A stretch of 64,000 bases of DNA from an uncultured Bacteroides sp. (lineage in GTDB: Bacteria; Bacteroidota; Bacteroidia; Bacteroidales; Bacteroidaceae), in the NCBI GenBank assembly GCA_948847595.1, contig CAQOGY010000001.1, forward strand, positions 310,001 to 374,000. Reading direction: 5' to 3'. Numbering within the stretch: position 1 is the stretch's first letter; the number at the start of each line of letters is the position of its first letter. The notes below the pieces were generated by a model. The model was given only the letters and a program-made list of their open reading frames with translations, made no database searches and was not told where the DNA came from. Made by a program: the position numbers and the translations under genes. Below, piece after piece: positions 42,235-52,095 of the stretch.

Positions 42235-43512
42235 ATGAAAAATGTATTTAATACGTTTTGTTATATTCTGAGTTTGCTTACTATTATTGCCTGCTCGGAT
42301 GACAACGTTAATGACTTTAGTCCGGTGCCCTATCCGGATGAAGTCGTGAACCCTAATCCTGAGCCTAACCCTGATCCTGATTCAGAACCGATATGGGAGA
42401 TAACTTCTCCAACAATAACCGTATTCAATTCAAAAGCAAGCAATGACATTTCGTATCGTGTCCCTGCCATTGCGGTTACGAAGAAAGGTAGTATACTCGT
42501 ATTTTGTGAAGCTCGTTATGGAACTTGGCAAGACAAAGCTGGCCGGACGGATATTCTGATGAAGCGTAGTACCGATAAAGGGGCAACATGGACTGAAAAG
42601 AATTTAACCAGTCAAGCTACTTCATCAAAGTTGTCATATATGGACCCGACTGTTGTAGTCGACCAAGTTACGGGGAAAATCTTTTTGTTTACTTCTCTGT
42701 GGGATGCTGTAGGCAAGGAGTCTGCCAAACAAGGCTATAATAATAGAGCTATCATGTACACTTCGGAAGATGACGGATTAAATTGGACAAGAAAAGATCT
42801 CACAGACGAGGTGGAAATTGGTATTTTTAGCGGTGCGACAAGAATGATTGGTAGCTTCGGTCCCGGCTCCGGAGTGCAAATGACGTCAAGTGAGCAATAT
42901 AAGAACCGGTTGATTGTTCCCATACGCACATTCAAGGTAAATGAAGATGCCGGTACTGTTTCAAACGGTGGAAATACGGCCATGTGGTCGGATGACAACG
43001 GAGTGACATGGGAAACCGGACAGCCTAACAAGTCCGGTGAATGGACAGTTACGGAAGCTCCTGACGGTGCTTTGATTGGAAATATCCGTTATAAAGGATA
43101 TCGCCAGAATTATGTAAGTACAGATGGTGGAGCCAAGTGGCCTTCTTTCTCAGACTATGATCCGACAGCATTACCCACTCCTGCTAATGGTTGTGCAGGA
43201 AGTGTTATCGTAAAGGATGACTGGTTGTATTATTGTGGACCGAAAGGGATTGCCGAAACGGGTGTTCATGATGACCGTGGTATACTATACTTGGCTAAGG
43301 CCAAATTCTTTGGTGGCCATTCGCATACATTCGAGCCGGCAGACCATATGGTGCTTTATGACAAAGCGGCAGGATACACATGTATGGCACTTCTGCCTGA
43401 TGGTGATATGGCTATTGTTGCCGAACTCGGTAATGAACCGGGATTCCAAAAACTATCGACTCGTCCCGCCGGATGGATGAGATTGGAATTATTTATATTA
43501 TCTACTAAATAA
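42235..43512 (+). CDS. GH33 exo-alpha-sialidase B, surface lipoprotein
   Basis: A 425-residue paralogue of the preceding gene. The lipobox LLTIIAC (Cys20) followed by SDDN, an acidic Bacteroides surface-export signal, and a long Pro/Asn/Asp linker (NPNPEPNPDPDSEP) place it on the cell surface. The propeller has YRVP in place of FRIP (about 78) and Asp-boxes STDKGATW, SEDDGLNW, SDDNGVTW and STDGGAKW. The C-terminal AGYTCMALLPDGDMAIVAELG contains the Tyr/Glu region. The tandem pair suggests different linkage or location preferences, which sequence alone cannot settle. Confidence 0.92.
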   Translation: MKNVFNTFCYILSLLTIIACSDDNVNDFSPVPYPDEVVNPNPEPNPDPDSEPIWEITSPTITVFNSKASNDISYRVPAIAVTKKGSILVFCEARYGTWQDKAGRTDILMKRSTDKGATWTEKNLTSQATSSKLSYMDPTVVVDQVTGKIFLFTSLWDAVGKESAKQGYNNRAIMYTSEDDGLNWTRKDLTDEVEIGIFSGATRMIGSFGPGSGVQMTSSEQYKNRLIVPIRTFKVNEDAGTVSNGGNTAMWSDDNGVTWETGQPNKSGEWTVTEAPDGALIGNIRYKGYRQNYVSTDGGAKWPSFSDYDPTALPTPANGCAGSVIVKDDWLYYCGPKGIAETGVHDDRGILYLAKAKFFGGHSHTFEPADHMVLYDKAAGYTCMALLPDGDMAIVAELGNEPGFQKLSTRPAGWMRLELFILSTK

Positions 43513-43523
43513 CCTCTTTTAAT

Positions 43524-46500
43524 ATGAGAAAAATACATTTAAAGTACTGCCGAGAAGTAATATTCGTGGTAGTGGCCATGCTTTGCTCCATTGGTAGCAT
43601 GTATGCACAAGTCGGGCAGACGGTAAGTGGTGTTGTGAAAGATGTTACAGGAGAGCCTTTGATTGGTGTCTCGGTATTGGAAGTAGGCACATCAAATGGT
43701 GCCATTACTGATTTGGATGGAAAATATACGTTAACATTGACAAAGAGTAAATCAGTTCTTGCTTTTTCATACATAGGTTATGTTCAGCAGAATATTCATG
43801 TGGATGGACGTAAGAATATTATGGTAGTGATGAAAGATGATGCTATAGGTTTGCAGGAAGTCATAGTCACAGGTTATGGCAAAACCGTTACTAAAGATAA
43901 GCTGACAGCGGCTATTTCCAAAGTCTCTTCCGAAGTTCTGGAGAAAGGTGTACGTTCTAATCCGCTGACAGCTTTGGCGGGTACGGTTACTGGTGTACGT
44001 GTTACGCAGACTTCCGGTCAGCCGGGAGCAGGGCCTTCCATTCAAGTGCGTGCGGGAGCTTCCTTGAATGGTAGTGGTAGTCCGTTGTATATTATTGATG
44101 GTGTGCAGAAAGACGATATGAACGACATCAACAGTAACGATATTGAATCTATCGAAGTCTTGAAAGATGCTGCTGCGACAGCGCTTTATGGTGCACGTGC
44201 CAATAACGGCGTAGTTTTGGTGACCACAAAAAGCGGTCATGTGGGGAAAACAACCGTAACATTGAACGTAAATATCGGTAAAGGTTTTGCCCGCGACAAC
44301 TACGATTTTATGAATGCCCGCGATTATCTGTATTGGGAACGTATGGCGGCAAAACGCAGTGGAGATGACATGAATCTTGTGAACGGATGGGGTACAGGAA
44401 ATGACATCACTGCCGACGGAAATAAAAGCAGCAACGGTATCTATAGTACCTCTATTCTGACGGATAAGAACAAATATCTTTTGGATTATGGTTGGCAATC
44501 GATGAAAGATCCAGCATCAGACAATTATCTATTGTTCAAGGAAACTGATTTTATGAAGTTGAATACGCAGGATGCTTGGACGCAGGATTATAATGTCTCT
44601 TTCTCCGGCGGAAACGATAAAGGCAAATACTACTCAAGTATCGGGTATTATGATGAAACAGGTTTTCCATTGGAGTCGGGATACCAACGTTTGTCTTTCA
44701 ACCTGAACGGTGAATATAAGATTAAGAGCTGGCTGAAAGCTTCCGGTTTCGTGAATTTCTCACGTTCGGAAACTAATCCCAACTACATGAGCGACGCTAA
44801 TTTCTGGAGCGTGGTAGCTGCTGCTCCGCCTACTTTCAAAGGAGCTAATCTGGACGGAACGGTTATCACACTACTCAATAATACCCAAAATGCCAACTGG
44901 AATGAGATGAAGAACTACTACTATCGCAGAAATACGGCTTACAAGACTACGCTGGGAACTTCTTTCCAAGTGGATTTGATGAAAGGACTGAGCCTGAAAC
45001 TGAGCGGCATGTGGTATCTTTGGATGAAGGAAACAGAATCTTTTGATAAAGAGTTGCCTACCGCTCCCGGTAAGTTGAATTCTAACCGCAAAGCTTCTGC
45101 TACTTATGCACGTAAACTGGATCAGACTTACAACGCCATTCTTAATTACAATGCATCATTCGGTGAACACAGTGTCAGTGCAGTCGGTGGTTTTGAAATG
45201 ATAGACAAATACAACTACGGACTCTCGGCATCAGGTCAGGGAGCTACTTCCGATGACTTTATCGGATTGCAGTTCACTGCCCCGTTGGACGCAAACGGAA
45301 AATCCACCCGTAACATGTCTACCACTCACACACAGGAGCGCATCATGTCCGGTTTCCTGAATGCTACTTACGACTATAAGAGCAAGTATCTTTTCTCTTT
45401 CTCCGGACGTTACGACGGTTACTCCAAACTGGTGGACAACCGTTGGGGATTTTTCCCCGGTGTCAGTGCCGCATGGAACGTATATCGTGAGGAATTCATG
45501 GAGAAATACCTGGATATATTTTCCAACATGAAAGTACGTATGGGATACGGGCAGAATGGTAACGTGAATGGTATCGGACTGTACGAACTACAAGGCAGTT
45601 ATGGAACTGCCGGTAACTATAACGGCATCTACGGCCAGTTGATTGACGATATTGCATATCCCGGACTGCGTTGGGAGAAAACCACCTCTTTTGATACTGC
45701 CATAGAGTTGGGATTATTTAATAAAGTAGATCTGACAGTAGGTTACTTCAACAAGAAAACTACTGACCTGATTGCCAATGTACCTTTGGCTTCTTCATCC
45801 GGCGTAGGCTCAATGACGACAAACAACGGCGCCGTGCGTAGTCAGGGTATGGAGCTTGAAGTCAATTACCGTATTTTTGACCGCAAGGACTTTAAATGGA
45901 ATGTAGGTGCCAATATCACTTTCGTGAAATCCAAAATCCTGAAATTGCCCGACAACGGTAACGAGAACAACCGTCAGGGCGGAACGGAAGTTTATAAAGG
46001 CAAAGGTAGTAATGAAACCGTATGGAAAGGTGGAATGCAGGAAGGACAATCTTACGGTGATATCTACGGTTTCAAAATGATGGGCGTTGTGCGTGACGAA
46101 TCCGATTTGGCAAACTATGCTTACTATGTAGACAAGATTCCTTCCAAGCCGGTATACGGCCCGGCGGCTTATGCACAGTTGACGGTTGAACAGCGGAAAA
46201 ATGCGCAGCAGTTAGCTCCAGGTGATGCTGTCTGGTACGATGTGAATGGTGACGGAACTATCGACACGTACGATCAGGTGAAGCTTGGTAATGAAATTCC
46301 AAAATGGATGGGTGGTTTCAATACATCCGTTACGTGGAAAGGGCTGACCTTGTTTGCCCGATTCGACTATGCGTTGGGATACAAGAAGTGGAATAGCGGT
46401 TATCAATATTTCATGGGTATCACTTCCGGTCACTTTAATGTCCCGGATTTGGCTAAAAAGACATGGACAGAAGATAATCCGGGTGCGGAACTTCCGGTAT

Positions 46501-46790
46501 TGATGACTAACGACACTAACTTTAAAAAGAACTATACCCGCAACACTTCATTGTTTTGGGAAGATGCTTCATACCTGTGTGCCCGTGAGATTTCCTTGAG
46601 CTACGATTTACCTTCGCAGTGGACTAAGAAAGCCCTCATGGATAAAGTGACGGTGACGCTTACCGGACAGAATTTATTCTACATAACGGACAATCGTCTC
46701 TATACTCCCGAGTATGGAACCACCAGTAGCAACAAGGGTGGATATGCTTTGCCGAAGACAGTTCTGATGGGATTAAAGGTTGTGTTCTAA
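43524..46790 (+). CDS. SusC/RagA-family TonB-dependent outer membrane transporter 1
   Basis: A 1088-residue importer. Signal peptide 1-28 (ends SMYAQ), then a carboxypeptidase-regulatory-like domain (VSGVVKDVTGEPLIGVSVLEVGTSNGAITDLDGKYTL). The plug domain has the SusC signature SIEVLKDAAATALYGARANNGVVLVTTKSG (about 205-240). The 22-strand barrel ends in VLMGLKVVF with a terminal Phe. It follows the second sialidase by 11 nt and precedes its SusD partner, so it belongs to the nanT operon and probably imports released sialic acid or sialylated glycans (compare NanO of B. fragilis). Confidence 0.95.
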   Translation: MRKIHLKYCREVIFVVVAMLCSIGSMYAQVGQTVSGVVKDVTGEPLIGVSVLEVGTSNGAITDLDGKYTLTLTKSKSVLAFSYIGYVQQNIHVDGRKNIMVVMKDDAIGLQEVIVTGYGKTVTKDKLTAAISKVSSEVLEKGVRSNPLTALAGTVTGVRVTQTSGQPGAGPSIQVRAGASLNGSGSPLYIIDGVQKDDMNDINSNDIESIEVLKDAAATALYGARANNGVVLVTTKSGHVGKTTVTLNVNIGKGFARDNYDFMNARDYLYWERMAAKRSGDDMNLVNGWGTGNDITADGNKSSNGIYSTSILTDKNKYLLDYGWQSMKDPASDNYLLFKETDFMKLNTQDAWTQDYNVSFSGGNDKGKYYSSIGYYDETGFPLESGYQRLSFNLNGEYKIKSWLKASGFVNFSRSETNPNYMSDANFWSVVAAAPPTFKGANLDGTVITLLNNTQNANWNEMKNYYYRRNTAYKTTLGTSFQVDLMKGLSLKLSGMWYLWMKETESFDKELPTAPGKLNSNRKASATYARKLDQTYNAILNYNASFGEHSVSAVGGFEMIDKYNYGLSASGQGATSDDFIGLQFTAPLDANGKSTRNMSTTHTQERIMSGFLNATYDYKSKYLFSFSGRYDGYSKLVDNRWGFFPGVSAAWNVYREEFMEKYLDIFSNMKVRMGYGQNGNVNGIGLYELQGSYGTAGNYNGIYGQLIDDIAYPGLRWEKTTSFDTAIELGLFNKVDLTVGYFNKKTTDLIANVPLASSSGVGSMTTNNGAVRSQGMELEVNYRIFDRKDFKWNVGANITFVKSKILKLPDNGNENNRQGGTEVYKGKGSNETVWKGGMQEGQSYGDIYGFKMMGVVRDESDLANYAYYVDKIPSKPVYGPAAYAQLTVEQRKNAQQLAPGDAVWYDVNGDGTIDTYDQVKLGNEIPKWMGGFNTSVTWKGLTLFARFDYALGYKKWNSGYQYFMGITSGHFNVPDLAKKTWTEDNPGAELPVLMTNDTNFKKNYTRNTSLFWEDASYLCAREISLSYDLPSQWTKKALMDKVTVTLTGQNLFYITDNRLYTPEYGTTSSNKGGYALPKTVLMGLKVVF

Positions 46791-46812
46791 AATCATAAAG
46801 AAAGATAGCATT

Positions 46813-48363
46813 ATGAAAAAAATAAAATATACATTATTAGTGTTGTTGATAGGAGCCATGCAGTCTTGCGATTATTTGGACTTGAGTCCGGTAGACTCCT
46901 ACGGTATCAGTAATTATTGGAGTACCAAAGATCAAGCGGAACGTTTTGTGCGTGGTTTACATTATCGTGTCCGCGAGCGTCAGGAAGTGTTGTTCAAGAT
47001 GGGTGAACTGAGAGGCGGGACTTTTTACGGCTCCAACTCTTCTTTGTTCAATCAGACTATCAGTGACGTTCCGGCTGTGACAAACAATCTCACTGTGGCT
47101 AATTATGTAATAGGTAACTGGGGTAATTTCTATATGGACATCATGCAGATAAATCATGCCATCCAGTCCGTTCCCGGCAGTTCTGCCCTGAATGAAACAG
47201 AAAAGAACTATTATCTGGGAGTGCTGCACGGATTAAGAAGTTTTTATTATTTCCACCTGTTCCGTACCTATGGCGGAGTTCCCCTGATTGAAACCGCACG
47301 TGTGATGGACGGAAGTTTTACCCCTTCCGACTTGAATCAGCCGCGGGCTACGGAAGAAGAAGTCTATGATTTCCTTGTAAGAGACATCAAGGCATCAGAC
47401 GATTATTTTGCAGGTGACGCATTTACCATCCCTTCCACAGACAAGAGTTCTTATTGGAGCAAAGCGGCCACAAAGATGCTGAAAGCCGAAATCCTTTTGT
47501 GGGGGTGTAAGGTGAAACCCATTGGCGGTGCAAGCGTCTATTCAAAAAACATATCGTCCGATCTTGCGGCAGCCAAACAGGCATTGCAGGATATCATTGA
47601 TTGCGGCAAGTACGGCTTTGCTTCCAAGACCAGTTTTGAGGACGTTTTTGATGTAACGAAGAAAGATAACCAAGAAATGATATTCGTTATCCGCTATATG
47701 CTGAATGAGAAAGAAAATTTCTTCAGCAAGTTCATGTATCCTACCAATACCAATCTGGTCGGTTTTGAAAATGCGGACGGTGTAGAGTACAAAGGTGACA
47801 ATGTGAACCCATTGAAACTGAATGGTACGGCATCCAACTATCAGTATGCGAAAGAATTTTTTGATACGTTCAGTGAAAACGATATCCGTCGTAGCGCCAC
47901 TTTCTTTGATGTATATAAGATAGACGGAGGAGCGGCAGCCATACTCTTGAATAAGTATAAAGGTGAACTGGACAATGATATACGCAAGTTTACGAACGAC
48001 TGGCCTGTCTACCGCTATGCGGATTTGCAGTTGCTGCTGGCTGAAATCGTGGCATTGCAGGGAGGTGATCCTGCTGCTTACATCAATAGTGTCCGTGAGC
48101 GTGCATACGGTTCCGCTTATGCTGCCAATAAATATCCCCGTGAAGGCGAAACGGCGGAAGATGCAATTCTGGAAGAACGCTCCAAGGAGTTTGTCGGCGA
48201 AGGTAAACGTTGGTATGATATTCGCCGCATGAAGGGTGGCGAATTGGCCAAGGCTCTCCAGACCAGTGTATCGGGCGACCTGATTGAGAAGCACTTGTTG
48301 TGGCCTGTCGACGCTTCGGTAATGTCGAAAGACCCGTTGGTACAGCAGACACCGGGATACTGA
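46813..48363 (+). CDS. SusD-family substrate-binding lipoprotein 1
   Basis: The 516-residue lid partner of SusC 1. The lipoprotein signal ends AMQSC (Cys17 or so), followed by DYLDLSPVDSYGISNYW, the standard RagB/SusD start. TPR-type helices with LRSFYYFHLFRTYGGVPLI (about 133) and the C-terminal ILEERSKEFVGEGKRWYDIRRMK are family hallmarks. The frame is open upstream to a GTG inside susC, but the ATG at 46813 gives a proper signal. Expected to bind sialic acid-containing ligands (NanU-like), by context. Confidence 0.95.
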   Translation: MKKIKYTLLVLLIGAMQSCDYLDLSPVDSYGISNYWSTKDQAERFVRGLHYRVRERQEVLFKMGELRGGTFYGSNSSLFNQTISDVPAVTNNLTVANYVIGNWGNFYMDIMQINHAIQSVPGSSALNETEKNYYLGVLHGLRSFYYFHLFRTYGGVPLIETARVMDGSFTPSDLNQPRATEEEVYDFLVRDIKASDDYFAGDAFTIPSTDKSSYWSKAATKMLKAEILLWGCKVKPIGGASVYSKNISSDLAAAKQALQDIIDCGKYGFASKTSFEDVFDVTKKDNQEMIFVIRYMLNEKENFFSKFMYPTNTNLVGFENADGVEYKGDNVNPLKLNGTASNYQYAKEFFDTFSENDIRRSATFFDVYKIDGGAAAILLNKYKGELDNDIRKFTNDWPVYRYADLQLLLAEIVALQGGDPAAYINSVRERAYGSAYAANKYPREGETAEDAILEERSKEFVGEGKRWYDIRRMKGGELAKALQTSVSGDLIEKHLLWPVDASVMSKDPLVQQTPGY

Positions 48364-48411
48364 TCTGCCTGTCGGATTCATATCATTCATTAAAATTTAG
48401 ATTATACAAAG

Positions 48412-50454
48412 ATGAAAAAACAATATATATTTCCGGTCTTAGGACTTTGTGCAGCGTTTCTTGCCACTGCATGCAGTGACGATGACTATGCCCAGACAGA
48501 TTTTACGCGTCCGGCGGGAGGAAATCAGATCTTCCTCAGTTGCCAATCACAGTTGGGTGATAACAAGACGGTTTGGGCGGCAGATAGTAAAATTGGTTTC
48601 TTTTGCGAGCAGACAAAAACAGTCAATCTTGCCGTGGGAGTTGCAGCTCCTTATGTGGGACAGGCTGAGGGAATGTTTTACACACAGGTAGTGTGGGGCA
48701 AAGAAATGGGAGAGCACACTTTCTATGCTTACACTCCTTATAATAAGGATAATACGTCAGCGAAAGCGGTTGCCGGAGTTTTGAGCAACTCACAATTACA
48801 GTCGGGCACATCAAACGCTCATTTGACGAACACTGCCTTGATGTATGCGACGGCTAAGTCTGCCGAAGTGGAAACTGCTGTTCCGATGACCTTTAGACAT
48901 GCTTTGGGATATTTAGACATCAGTTGCAAGACATCGGCCAAGTATGTCGGTTGGAAAGTGAAGTCCATCGAGTTTTCTACGGAGGATGGCATTGCTTTGG
49001 CGGGTGATTATAAATTTGACCTTACTACCAGCCAGTTTGCCATCGCCGACGGTTCTTCAAGAATAGAGTTGAGAGTTGACAATGCTCCGGCACTCGTTGC
49101 GAACGAAATTTTTCACGGATATATGTCTATGAATCCTATGGACTTGTCAGCGAAACAATGTAACGTAAAAGTAGCGATTGAAAAAGCAGGGGAGGACGAC
49201 CTTAGTCTGACAGGCAGGAGCGCTTCTGTCAATATACTTGCAGGCGGCATTAACACATTGAATCTGGAACTGGACAATCTGACTGCCGAACTTCTGGAAG
49301 ACTTATCCATTGATTTGAGTGCAACGGAAACGGCAAACTGCTATGTGGCAGGAAAGGCAGGGCAGGAATATCGCTTTAAGGCTACCGTTATGGGTAATGG
49401 AGCAATTACTCCGGCAGTAGAAGGGGACGAAACAAAGAAAGGCATCACTCCTTCGCCGCTAGCTCCTGTATCGGCTTCAATTCTTTGGCAAAGCGAAAGA
49501 AGCCTGATATCCGGTGTGAAACTGAAAAATGATTATATCTATTTTACCTTGAACGGTTCGGAAGAAACGGCGTTGAAAGCTGGTAATGCGGTTATTGCCG
49601 CTTATGATGACGCAGGAACGATTGTATGGAGTTGGCATATTTGGGTTACAGATGTGGATTTGGACACTAAAGTGCAAACATATACTGTGCATGCAGATTA
49701 CAGCGTATACCCCGCTTTCCAGTCACCTGTGATGATGGATCGTAACTTGGGTGCAACGGATGACAAACTGTGGTCGGCAGCTACTGATCCTAAAGGTTCG
49801 CATGGTTTGTTCTATCAATGGGGGCGTAAAGATCCGATTATCGGCCCGAGTGATGATGCGGCAAATGCACACGCCACAGTTTATGATAAGGATAATGAGG
49901 TTGTAAGTTGGGACTTTACAGTTACAACATTGATTTCAAGAGAAGATATAGCCAAATATCCGATGAAATATATTAAGGGAGATAATTGGTTGAATGAAGA
50001 CGCCTATGATTTATGGGGAAATTCAACAATGTATGATAGTGGCGGAGGAGACGGCTCTACCGGTTCGAAGTCAATCTATGACCCATGTCCTCCGGGTTAT
50101 CGTGTCCCTCATCCTTATGTGTGGAGTGGATTTACATCGACAGTCAGCGGCGGCAATCATAAAACAGGTGCTGTGACTACCAGTGCTTCAGGTGATATAA
50201 CGAAACAGGGTGGCGTTACTTTTGCAAATGGCGGAACGGCTATTTATCCTAGTACCGGTTTTATCAATAACGGAGCATTGCAGCGGGTAGCCCCTGCAGG
50301 TAATGGATGTGTCAGCTTATGGAGTAATGCCGCAACCAAAAAAGACTTCGGGGCACAGTTCTATTACGATGCTACGAATTGTAATACACCTAAAGGAAAT
50401 AAGCGTACATTTGGTTTTGGTGTTCGTTGCATGAGAGACAATACTGCCAACTAG
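48412..50454 (+). CDS. Fimbrillin-like/FISUMP-domain surface lipoprotein in the nan operon
   Basis: A 680-residue lipoprotein: LATACSDDDYAQ has the lipobox Cys21 and a strong acidic surface signal. The N-terminal half (about 30-290) has the fimbrillin/Mfa-like layout (IFLSCQSQLGDNKTVWAADSKIGFF, TFRHALGYLDISCKTS). The C-terminal part (about 440-680) resembles the Fibrobacter major paralogous (FISUMP-type) domain: MMDRNLGATDD, GLFYQWGRKDPIIGP, IYDPCPPGYRVP and the end FGFGVRCMRD. It sits where PULs usually encode a surface glycan-binding protein, so glycan binding is the working guess. It could also be a pilus or adhesin tip protein. A terminator follows. Confidence 0.75.
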   Translation: MKKQYIFPVLGLCAAFLATACSDDDYAQTDFTRPAGGNQIFLSCQSQLGDNKTVWAADSKIGFFCEQTKTVNLAVGVAAPYVGQAEGMFYTQVVWGKEMGEHTFYAYTPYNKDNTSAKAVAGVLSNSQLQSGTSNAHLTNTALMYATAKSAEVETAVPMTFRHALGYLDISCKTSAKYVGWKVKSIEFSTEDGIALAGDYKFDLTTSQFAIADGSSRIELRVDNAPALVANEIFHGYMSMNPMDLSAKQCNVKVAIEKAGEDDLSLTGRSASVNILAGGINTLNLELDNLTAELLEDLSIDLSATETANCYVAGKAGQEYRFKATVMGNGAITPAVEGDETKKGITPSPLAPVSASILWQSERSLISGVKLKNDYIYFTLNGSEETALKAGNAVIAAYDDAGTIVWSWHIWVTDVDLDTKVQTYTVHADYSVYPAFQSPVMMDRNLGATDDKLWSAATDPKGSHGLFYQWGRKDPIIGPSDDAANAHATVYDKDNEVVSWDFTVTTLISREDIAKYPMKYIKGDNWLNEDAYDLWGNSTMYDSGGGDGSTGSKSIYDPCPPGYRVPHPYVWSGFTSTVSGGNHKTGAVTTSASGDITKQGGVTFANGGTAIYPSTGFINNGALQRVAPAGNGCVSLWSNAATKKDFGAQFYYDATNCNTPKGNKRTFGFGVRCMRDNTAN

Positions 50455-50476
50455 ACATTTACTTTTCATTTCCATA

Positions 50477-50520
50477 AATCCTTGGCATGTTTTTGAAGAA
50501 TCATGCCAAGGATTCTTTTT
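50477..50520 (+). terminator. nanT operon terminator
   Basis: AATCCTTGGCATG and CATGCCAAGGATT form a perfect 13-bp stem around a 12-nt loop, followed by CTTTTT. It closes the roughly 13-kb nanT-to-lipoprotein unit. Confidence 0.88.
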
Positions 50521-50566
50521 CAATATAAGGAACGATAAAATAACCTTTTATAATACAGGCATTACA

Positions 50567-51814
50567 ATGAAAAAGAATACAATAGCTGTTTTGTTATTAC
50601 TATTGGTTCATGCCAACAGTCTCTCTGCCCAAACCCCTGACGTGACAGGAAGCGGGCATAATATAATTCAGACAGACCGCTCCGACGGACGATTTTTAAG
50701 TACTTACGGAGTTGTCCATGCAATGCTTTCGGGCATCAAACCGGAATGTGCGTTTCAGCCGGATATGACTGCCGAAGAATTCTGTGAATGGCAGCATAAA
50801 GTGCGGAAGTCAATGCAGGAAATCATGAAATTTCCCGAAGTGAAAGATATGCCGTCGCCTAAACGGCTGTACAGCAAACAGCGTGACGGTTACAAACTGG
50901 AGAAATGGGAATTTTATCCTTTGCCCGAGTGTGTCTCTACCTTTTTAGTACTGATACCGGATTCTCTGCGGCAACCGGTTCCCGCCATTCTATGTATCCC
51001 CGGTTCAGGTGGCAGTAAGGAAGGATTGGCGGGAGAGCCGGGAGTTGCTCCGAAGCTGAATGATGATTATCTGAATCCTAAAGTAACGATGGCACGCAAC
51101 TTTGCGAAAGCGGGTTATGTGGCGGTAGCCGTAGACAATCCGGCAGCCGGTGAAGCTTCTGATTTGGAACGTTATACCCGCGGAAGGAATTATAACTACG
51201 ATTTAGTGTCACGCATCTTGTTGGAATTGGGGTGGAGCTATCTCGGATATACTTCATTTCTTGATATGCAAGTTCTTCAATGGATGAAAACGCAGTCCTA
51301 TATCCGTAAAGACCGGATTATTGTAAGCGGTTTTTCTTTGGGGACAGAACCTTTGATGGTATTAGGGACACTGGATACATCCATCTACGCTTTTGTTTAT
51401 AACGATTTTCTGTGTCATACACAAGAACGGGCATTGGTTATGACTGCTCCGGACAAGGCGGGTATACGACCTTTTCCAAATTCTATCCGCCATTTGATAC
51501 CGGACTTCTGGCGTAAATTTAATTTTCCGGATATTGTAGCCTCTTTGGCTCCCCGTCCTGTTATATTAACGGAAGGCGGACTGGATCGCGATTTGGATTT
51601 AGTACGTGCCGCTTATAAGATGACCGGACGTTTGGAGAATGTCGAGATACATCATTATCCAAAATACACTGATCCGCATAGTCGGACAGATATAAAGGCA
51701 CTGCCGGAAGGGCTCGATAGGAATGAGTTTTATAAACTGGTGAATGTGGACGGGGCCAATCATTATTTTAAGTCGGAGTTGATACTTCCTTGGTTGAAAA
51801 AACATCTTGAATAG
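50567..51814 (+). CDS. Secreted alpha/beta hydrolase, probable carbohydrate esterase
   Basis: A 415-residue protein with a signal peptide (cleavage after SLSAQ, near 22). The alpha/beta hydrolase core has ILCIPGSGGSKEG (oxyanion loop), the nucleophile elbow SGFSLGTEP (GxSxG, about 260-268), EGGLDRDLD with the likely catalytic Asp and NVDGANHYF with the catalytic His. It resembles dienelactone hydrolase/acetyl-xylan-esterase-like proteins common in PULs. Its position between two sialic acid SusCD units suggests deacetylation of sialic acid or of the glycan, but no substrate motif proves it. No promoter box was found in the gap after the operon terminator. Confidence 0.78.
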   Translation: MKKNTIAVLLLLLVHANSLSAQTPDVTGSGHNIIQTDRSDGRFLSTYGVVHAMLSGIKPECAFQPDMTAEEFCEWQHKVRKSMQEIMKFPEVKDMPSPKRLYSKQRDGYKLEKWEFYPLPECVSTFLVLIPDSLRQPVPAILCIPGSGGSKEGLAGEPGVAPKLNDDYLNPKVTMARNFAKAGYVAVAVDNPAAGEASDLERYTRGRNYNYDLVSRILLELGWSYLGYTSFLDMQVLQWMKTQSYIRKDRIIVSGFSLGTEPLMVLGTLDTSIYAFVYNDFLCHTQERALVMTAPDKAGIRPFPNSIRHLIPDFWRKFNFPDIVASLAPRPVILTEGGLDRDLDLVRAAYKMTGRLENVEIHHYPKYTDPHSRTDIKALPEGLDRNEFYKLVNVDGANHYFKSELILPWLKKHLE

Positions 51815-51819
51815 ATTGT

Positions 51820-51965
51820 GATATCTATCACTAGGGTAATAAAATATCTATCATACTATCATTCATTTTTATATTGTTCTCATTATTAAAACAATACATA
51901 TGATAGATACCTTTATCAAAAGGTATCTATCATTATTTCTCCAGTAAAAACAGGGTATCTATCAT
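51820..51965. repeat. Cluster of ATCTATCA repeats with a perfect hairpin
   Basis: ATCTATCA occurs at least four times in direct orientation within about 145 nt after the esterase gene. ATGATAGATACCTTT at 51900-51914 and AAAGGTATCTATCAT at 51919-51933 form a perfect 15-bp stem with a 4-nt loop. The stem can act as a terminator for the esterase transcript and, on the reverse strand, for the OFF-orientation transcript coming from 52503. Confidence 0.5.
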
Positions 51966-52095
51966 TAATGAAACAGTCTAATGGAAGGAGAAAAAGCATA
52001 AAATGGCTTGTTTTTGTTGAAATGAATCCATATAAAGCGGATTATAATGGCTTAACGACCCGATTTGAGTGGCGCTAAGTTTATAGCCCACGGTT

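Noticed and set aside
46780..46812. Upstream GTG start for SusD 1
   Set aside because: It lies within the susC 1 end and would bury the lipoprotein signal; the ATG at 46813 is standard.
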